The position numbers were made by a program, and so were the translations under genes. Below, piece by piece: positions 52,634-61,600 of a stretch of 64,000 nucleotides of DNA; position 1 is the first letter of the stretch, and the number at the start of each line of letters is the position of its first letter. The stretch is from Chitinophaga nivalis (GTDB taxonomy: Bacteria; Bacteroidota; Bacteroidia; Chitinophagales; Chitinophagaceae). Under the pieces are notes generated by a model, which made no database searches, had not been told where the DNA came from, and saw only the letters and a program-made list of their open reading frames with translations. The stretch lies in assembly GCF_025989125.1 (NCBI RefSeq), contig NZ_JAPDNR010000001.1:2648301-2712300 (forward strand), read 5' to 3'.

Positions 52634-55600
52634 ATGCCATTACGTGTATCACCATTGCATCCCGCACAAAGGGATATCTTCCTGGATCAATTGATCAAGA
52701 GTGAAAGTTCAACCTATAATATTGGAACAATAACCCGGTTAACCGGTTCGCTGGATACCGTCACGTTTATTGCAGCAGCCCGCACCCTGCCCACTGTTTT
52801 TGATGCCTGTAAAATGCGGTTCGATCTGGAAGATGCACAGCCGCAAGCCTATATAGATGATACCTTTGATATACTGGAAGTTACCTGCATAGATGCAGTA
52901 GCCACCCCGGAAAGCGAAACGATGCAATGGATTCGTAACTGTATCGAAATACCGTTTCGTATTCAGAAAGATACGCCCCTCTGCGAGCATTATCTCATAA
53001 AAGTAAAAGCAGATGAACATTGGTATTTTAGCAAATACCATCACCTGATTAATGATGGTGTGGGGATGGCGGCTATATCCCGCTACGTGGCACAACAATA
53101 CCTTTCCCTGCTGGAAGGGAAAACAGTGCCTGCAACCTATGCTTCCTATGCATCAGCTGTGGAAGAAGCCCTGACTTGGTATCATTCTCCTGCACATGCT
53201 GCCGCCGCCACCTACTGGCAGCAACAAGTGCCGGCAAAACCACAGCCACTGCTGGAAAGAAGATACGCCGGCAGTCAGTTGCCACATAAAAACAGCCAGA
53301 CATTGGTGCTGGATTTTACGGCAGCTGAAATCGCGGCCCTGCAAACATTGCAGCAACAAACCAAAGCCGGTCTGCAACCGCTCACGCTGGCAGCCCTCAT
53401 GACTTATTTTTCCAACGTGACCGACCAGACTTCTTTTGTATTCGGTACACCGGTACACCGGCGGAAAGATAAAGCCAACATGGATATTGCTGGTATGTTT
53501 TCCGGTGTCATGCCATCTGCCGGCAATTGCTCCCGCCATACTATCCTGGCAGAACTGATACAGGAGGTGATGGCCACCCGGCGCCGGGACTACGCACATC
53601 AACATTACCAAAGCAGTGAATTGCACCGTTCCCTGAAATTAAACGGTGTAGATGAACAGCTGACAGATATAATTGTGAACCACGCCCGCCTCGACTTTGA
53701 TGCCGACTTCGGACCTGGTTTACAAACAGGTACCACAGTATTGGTGAGTGAAACAACCCGGTACCCGTTGGAATTACTCTGGTGTGATTATGGTACCAAA
53801 CACCCCTTACAACTGAAAGTAGATTACCAGCTGGCCTACTTCACGGAAACGGATATACGCTTATTGATACAGCGCATCCTGTTTGTACTGCAACAGTTTA
53901 ACGATAACCTGCAGCAGGAAGTAGGCGCTATCAACATTATTCCACCCGCCGAACGCGGGTTGCTCGATAGCTATGGCAGGCAGGAAGTAACATTTGATAC
54001 CTATGCTTCCATACATGCCATCATTGAGGAGCAGGCCGCGCTTACACCAGATGCACCGTCACTCGTGTTTGAAGATACCTGCCTTACCTACAGGATGCTC
54101 AATGAGCGCGCCAATCAGCTGGCGCATTACCTGAGAAGCAAAGGAGTAAAGGAAGATATGCTGGTACCCGTGTGTACGGAACGGTCGGCAGCCACGATGA
54201 TCAGTATACTGGCCGTATTAAAAGCCGGTGGCGCTTATGTGCCGGTAGATCCGGCCTACCCGCAGCATCGGATTGATTTTATGCTGCAGGATACACAGGC
54301 AGCCGTCGTATTAACAAATGTACCCGATAACCCGGCGATGCGCCAGCAAACAGCGGCCATCGTGATTGATATACAGCAGGAAGAACCGGTGTGGACGAGC
54401 TATCCTGTGACCGCCGTACCAACCGCCCTGGAACCTGCACACCTGGCGTATGTGATTTATACCTCCGGTTCTACCGGCAATCCCAAAGGGGTCATGATCC
54501 CACATCGGCAGCTGATCGCTTCTACCCTCGCCAGGAAAAACTATTACCAGCATACCGGTGCAGCCCTTTTAATACCTTCCTTCTCTTTCGACTCTTCTGT
54601 AGCCATGATATTCGGTACCCTGTGCAGTGGCGGTAAGCTGATATTGTGCCGGGAAGAAGCGCTGAAAGATGCAGATGTCGTGAAAAAACTGCTCACCGAT
54701 ACCAATACCATTCTTTGTGTTCCTTCCTATTATCGTTTCCTGCTGGAAGAACAACTGATACAAAACGCCCGTCTTTCCCATGTAATACTGGCGGGTGAAC
54801 CTTTAGATACTGCCCTGGCACAACAACACTTCAAAGAAGTGAGCGGAGCGGCCCTCTATAACGAATATGGCCCTACGGAATGTACGGTATGGTCTTCCGT
54901 GGCGGCGATCCGGCCGGAAGATACGCTGATCACCATCGGCAAGCCGGTGACCAATCTGACGGTCAATATACTGGATGCGGATTTACGCGTACTGCCAATA
55001 GGCGTAAGCGGTGAACTTTATATCACAGGGCCACAGGTGGCACGGGGCTACCTGAACCTGCCGGCATTAACGGCAGAAAAATTTATTATCGAACCTTCCC
55101 ACGCGGAAGGAGATACCCGCTGGTACAGAACCGGCGATATTGGCCGGTGGCTGCCGGATGGCAACATCGAATACCTGGGCCGTATCGATGACCAGGTAAA
55201 GATCCGGGGATACCGGATCGAGCTGGGGGAAATCACCCATGCACTGCAGGCATGCGAAGGCGTGAAACAAGCAGTGGTAGTAGCCCGTGCCGACGACAGA
55301 CATACGAAAAGACTGATAGGATATGTAACGGTCACCAACACCTTTAACAGAGATCAGGTAATGGCAACGCTGAAAGCGCAACTGCCGGATTATATGGTAC
55401 CTGCCCTGTTGATGATATTGGAACAGATGCCTTTGTCCGTGAATGGGAAAGTAGATAAAAAAGCCTTACCGGCGCCGGATGCAGCAGATATGCAACTGCA
55501 GGCATATACGGCTCCCCGCGATGCGGCAGAGCAACTGCTCGCCCAGGTATGGCAGGATTTACTGGGAATAGAACGGATAGGGATATACGATAACTTTATT

Positions 55601-58600
55601 GAATTAGGTGGCGACTCTATTGTAGCCATGCAGGTGGTGAGCCGGGTGAGAAAACAAGGCTACCAGCTGAAAGCAGGCGATCTGTTTAAACACCAGACCA
55701 TCGCGCTGCTGGCGCAACGCTTAAAGTTACAGGAAGACAACACCACCAGCGAACAGGGCATGCTGACCGGCCATAGTGGACTATTGCCGATTCAGCAGTG
55801 GTACTTTGAAGCCGGCAATACCACACCGCCCCTGTTTACCCAGCAGGTAGTGCTGGAAACAGATAAACAACTATCACCAGATACATTGGCGGCCGCTATC
55901 CGCCGGCTGGTACAATACCACGATGCCCTTCGTTTTGTATATCAGCATACTGCAAACGGATGGATACAAACCTATGGTACCTATACTCCGGAGCTGGAAG
56001 TTGTAGACCTGCAACACGTTGCCGCAACAGCATGGGAACCACACATAACTACCTGTCTGCAGCGTTGCGGACAGGCGCTGCAAATAGAGAATGGTGTGCT
56101 CATCAAAGCTGCCCTGCTCTTAACACCTGCTGCCACAGCGGCCAACAGACTGCTCATCGTGGTACATCACCTGGCCATCGATGGCGTGTCCTGGCGTATT
56201 CTGCTGGAAGACCTGGGAGGTCTGCTGGCAGGTGCTACTGACTGGCCAGCGGCTAAAGGCAGTTCTTACCGCCAGTGGTACGATGCCCTCGCCACCTGTG
56301 TACAGGAAACACCGATGCGGCAACAGGTGCGGTATTGGGAACAGCAGGCTATCCGGCAAACGCCTTTGCGTACCAACCGGCAAACCACACAACCCATTAC
56401 CGTGGCAGATACCGGCACGGTAACCGTAAGGCTAACGGCGGCGGATACCCGGCGTTTGCTGCAGGAAGTACCCGCTGCCTGTCATACAGAAATCAATGAC
56501 GTACTGTTATGCGCATTGACCGCTGCCCTGCAGGAATGGAACGGTGCCCATGGTATCCTCATTGGCCTGGAAGGACACGGCCGGGAGGAGCTGGTGCCGG
56601 GAATCGCTATAAACCGCACAATCGGCTGGTTTACGAGCCAATATCCTGTGTGGCTGGAGGTCGGTGCCGGAAATGATGCGGTGCGGCAATTAAGGGAGAT
56701 AAAAGAACAATTACGCCAGGTGCCGGATAAAGGCATCGGATATGGCGTACTGAAATATATCGGCAAAACGCCCGCTTTACAAGGAGCAATACCCTGGGAA
56801 GTAGCTTTCAACTACCTGGGGCAGGGCGATCATATTACCGGCGGCAACAGTGCAGTAAAGCTATCGCTGGCTTCCCTGCAGGCCGGTGGCGATGCCGGCC
56901 GGCACGTACCGGAGAAACTAGCCGTGAACAGTATGGTGCGCAAAGGCGAACTGGTGGTGGAATGGACATTCAGCCGGCTGCACTTTGATGAAGCTACTGT
57001 CAATGACCTGGCGGCGGCCTATGTGGCCCGGCTGGTGACTATCACCACCGAGGCGACTATACCCACTAACGTGCCTGTATACACGCCCTCAGACTTTGGT
57101 TTGGGAGATGCGATGACGGTGGCAGAACTGGATCACTTCCTGGCAGCCGCACCGCAACGGGGAGCCATTACTGGTTTATACCGCCTCACGGGTCTGCAGG
57201 AAGGCATGCTGTTTCATGGACTGTACGATGAAACCGGCGGCGCTTACGTAGAGCAATTCGGCTGCGAATTGCCGGACCTGCAGGTAACAGCATTCCTGCA
57301 AAGCTGGGAGCAGCTGTTGCAGCAACACAGTATTTTCCGCAGTGCCTTTTATGGCAGCACCTTCAGCGTGCCGGTACAATGCGTATACCACGGCGTGAAC
57401 ATTCCGGTGACGATGCTGGACTACCGCAACCTGAGCGCAGATGCCCGTCAGGCCGCCCTGCACGATTTCCTGGAGGCCGACCGCCGCAAAGGATTCGATT
57501 TTGAAACACCCCCACTGATGCGCATCTGCCTGATCAGACTGGAAGAGCACCGTTACCGCCTGCAATGGAGTTACCATCACCTGCTGATGGATGGCTGGTC
57601 ATTGCCGGTATTGATGGGTGAACTGCTGGAAACCTACGAGGCCCTCACAGCAGGCCACGCCCTGCCGGTCATACCGGAAGATAATTTCGGGGATTACATC
57701 CGGTACCTGGAACAGCGCAACAAACCCGCAGAAGAAGCTTACTGGCGACAGTACCTGCAACCGGTACAGGAAGCGGTATTGCTGCCATTTGTAAATACAC
57801 ATTTGTCCCGCACAAAAGGCGCCGGCGTATACCAGGAAGAACTGTTACGACTGAATGTGACTACCCGTCAGCAACTGGAGCAATATACCCAGCAGCAGCG
57901 CATTACCCTCAATACGCTCCTGCAAGGCGTGTGGGCGTACCTGTTATACCGGTACACCCATCGGCCGGAAGTTGTATACGGTGTTACCGTGGCTGGCCGC
58001 CCGGATGACCTGCCCGGCGCCGACAACCGCATCGGGATGTACATCAATACGCTGCCGCTGCACACCGTGATCACAGAAGAACTATTGATTACAGACTGGC
58101 TGCAAAATATCCAGACGGCACAATTGCAAAGCCGTGAGCACCAGTATGCCGCACTGACGGATATACAACAATGGATCAACATCAAAGATGACCTGTTCGA
58201 CAGTTTGCTGGTATTTGAAAACTATCCGGCCAACAAAGCGGTAAACGGTCGTAACTGGCGCTTGAAAATAGAAGGCCTGCAGGTAGAAGAGCAGGCTAAC
58301 TATCCGTTAAGCATTCGGGTGATGACAACAGCCGATATCAGTATCGGCCTGGTGTACAATGCTTCTTTACTGCAACCATCCTACGTAAAAATGATAGCGG
58401 GTCATCTGGAGCAGGTACTGCTGCAGATCGCCACTCAGCCGGTACGTTGTATCGGCGATATTGAACTGCTGACGCCTGCAGAGCGGCAGCAATTACTCAT
58501 CGGGTTTAATGATACTGCTGTTGCCTATCCGGCTGCTGAAAATATGGTAACGCTGTTTGAAGCACAGGCACTCCTAACGCCGGATGCAGCAGCAGTAACA

Positions 58601-61600
58601 TTCGAATCGGTGACACTCACCTACCGGATGCTGGATGAATCGGCCAATCGCCTCGCACATTACCTGTATAGCAAAGGCGTAACGGATATGCTGGTGCCTT
58701 TGTGTATGGGGCGTTCGCCGCACCTGATGGTAGCCGTACTGGCCATCCTGAAATCCGGTAATGCCTACGTGCCTATCGATCCGGCATATCCTGCAACACG
58801 TATGGCGCAGATGCTGGCCGACTGTAACAGCCCGGTTATCCTGACGGAAACCAGTCAGGCAGCGATGCTGGCCGCAGTGAAAGGCGACCGGGAATTGTGG
58901 TATACCGCTGATATGGCTGATCTGACAGCCACCCAGCCGGCAACATCGCTGGTTTTACCGATTACCCCGCAGCACCTGGCTTACATCATGTATACTTCCG
59001 GATCTACCGGTAAACCCAAGGGCGTAGCGGTTACCCACCGCAATGTGGTGAGTCTGGTGAAAGGAGCAGATTATATTACCCTTACGGCAACAGATGTGAT
59101 ATTATCTGCCGGTTCCCTCTCTTTTGATGCCACTACTTTTGAATATTGGGGCGCTTTGCTGAATGGTGGCAGTGTGGTATTGAGTGCAGAAAAAAGTTTG
59201 CTCGACATTGAACTGCTGAAACAGGAATTGTACAGCAGACAGGTGACTAAAATGTTTTTCACCACCAGTTGGTTTAATCAGCTGGTAGATACCGATATCA
59301 CTGTTTTTGCTCACCTCCGGGAGATATTAACCGGTGGAGAGAAGATATCGGAAAAACATGTGAATAAATTCAAACTGGCGCACCCGCACATTGCCTTGCG
59401 TAATATCTATGGCCCTACGGAAAATACCACCTTCTCCCTGAGTTATCTGATTGGTGATGCACCGGTTGCCGGTGAACTGCCAATTGGTCGTCCGTTGAAC
59501 AACCGCAGTGCCTTTATTCTGGATACAGCCGGCCGGCCGGTACCAGTGGGGGTAAGCGGAGAACTGTATGTAGGAGGTGAAGGCGTTGCGCAGGGATACC
59601 TGCATTTGCCGGAGCTGACAGCAGAACGTTTTATCGCACATCCATTTGCTACACAACCAGGAGAGCGGCTTTATAAAACCGGTGACCTGGCCTGCTGGCA
59701 ACCAGATGGAAATGTAGCCTACCTCGGCCGTGCCGACGATCAGGTGAAAATTCGTGGTTTCCGGATTGAGCCCGGCGAAACAGCGCGGGTGCTGGAAATG
59801 ATGGCGGGCGTAAAACAGGCGGTAGTCACTGCATGGGCCGATAATAATGATAATCAATACCTGGTAGGATATGTTGTACCGGAAGACACTTTCGATAAAG
59901 CAGCCATCCTGGCTTACCTGCATGCGGCGTTACCGGATTACATGGTGCCGTCTTTCCTGATAGCCATGGCGTCCTTGCCATTAACGGTTAATGGCAAGGT
60001 AGATAAAAAAGCCCTGCCGGCGCCGGAAGGTGTACAAATTACCACTGCCTATACGGCGCCCCGTAATGCTACGGAACAATTGCTGGTACAGATATGGGAG
60101 CTGTTGCTGCATAAAGAACGTATAGGCGTAGCCGATAGTTTCTTTGAACTGGGTGGGCATTCCCTGCTGGCCATGCGCCTGCAGTCTGCCTTGCGGAAAC
60201 AACGAGGTGTGGAAGTGCCGGTAAAGGCGATCTTCACCCATCCAACCATTGCGCAGCTGGCAGAATACATCGGTGAACAGGCCGGTAATGCCTTGTCTGG
60301 GATCCGTGCCTATGGCAACCCGGTAAATGTACCCTTATCATTTGCGCAGGAGCGCCTGTGGTTTATAGACCGCCTGACAGGTAGTGTACAGTATCATATT
60401 CCGGTGGTGTTCCGATTAAAAGGCGCATTGGATATATCAGCCCTGGAAGCGGCTATGCGGGAAATTGTCAACCGGCATGCGGTATTGCGTACCGTTGTTG
60501 TCACGGCAGATGATGTTCCCTGTCAGTATTTACAAACGAAAGATCAATGGACGTTACAAGTGGTGGATACCGCCGATAACGGAGCGGATATAACGGTATT
60601 GCATACACGTATCAAAGCGCTGATAGATACCCCGTTTGATTTATCTGCAGATCACCTATTGCGGGCACACCTGTTAACAAGTGGGGCAACGGAACATATC
60701 CTGGTGCTGACTATGCACCATATCGCGTCAGATGGCTGGTCTGTGAGCATTTTTATGAAAGAGTTGATCGCGTTGTATACTGCTTTCCATACACAGCAAC
60801 CATTACAGTTACCGGCACCGGAAATCCAATACACAGATTATACCTTATGGCAACGGGAATATATGTCTGCTACCGTATTGGACAAACAACTCACGTACTG
60901 GCAGGAACGTCTGGCAGATGTAACACCTTTACAGTTGCCGCTGGATGAAGTGCGGCCGGCAGTATTCACTGCCCGCGGTGCCATCACGGACTTCCGCCTG
61001 GATCAGGCGCTGTTGCAGCAATTGCAGCAACTGTCGCAGCAGGAAGGTACTACCTTGTTTATGACCCTGCTGGCGGCATTCAAAGTATTGTTATACCGCT
61101 ATAGCGGACAGGAAGATATTACGGTGGGTAGCCCGGTATCCGGCCGCACCCGGCAGGAAACAGAAGGACTGATCGGCTGCTTTGTGAATACCCTGGCATT
61201 GCGGAGCAACCTGCAGGACAACCCTGCTTTCCGGTCGCTGCTGCAACAGGTGAAAGACACCACACTCAATGCCTACGAGTACCAGGATGTACCATTTGAA
61301 AAAGTAGTGGAAGCAGTCGTGAAAGAGCGGGATCTCAGCTATAGCCCGTTGTTCCAGGTCATCTTTACCTTGCAAAACATTCCGGCTATTCCGGCACTGC
61401 GCCTCGGAGAAGTGGAACTGTCCCGCGAGCCGGTAGATTTTACCACGGCACAGGTAGACCTGAACTTTACGCTGGAAGAAACACCAGCCGGATTAACCGG
61501 CAGTGTGGAATATTGCACAGACCTGTTCCATGCCGATACCATTCAACGGATGATCGGACATTATGAGCAGTTACTACAGGCGATCGTTGCAGCGCCTGCG

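Noticed and set aside
52470..52694. 74-codon plus frame overlapping the NRPS start
   Set aside because: It is out of frame with the NRPS and shows no family pattern.
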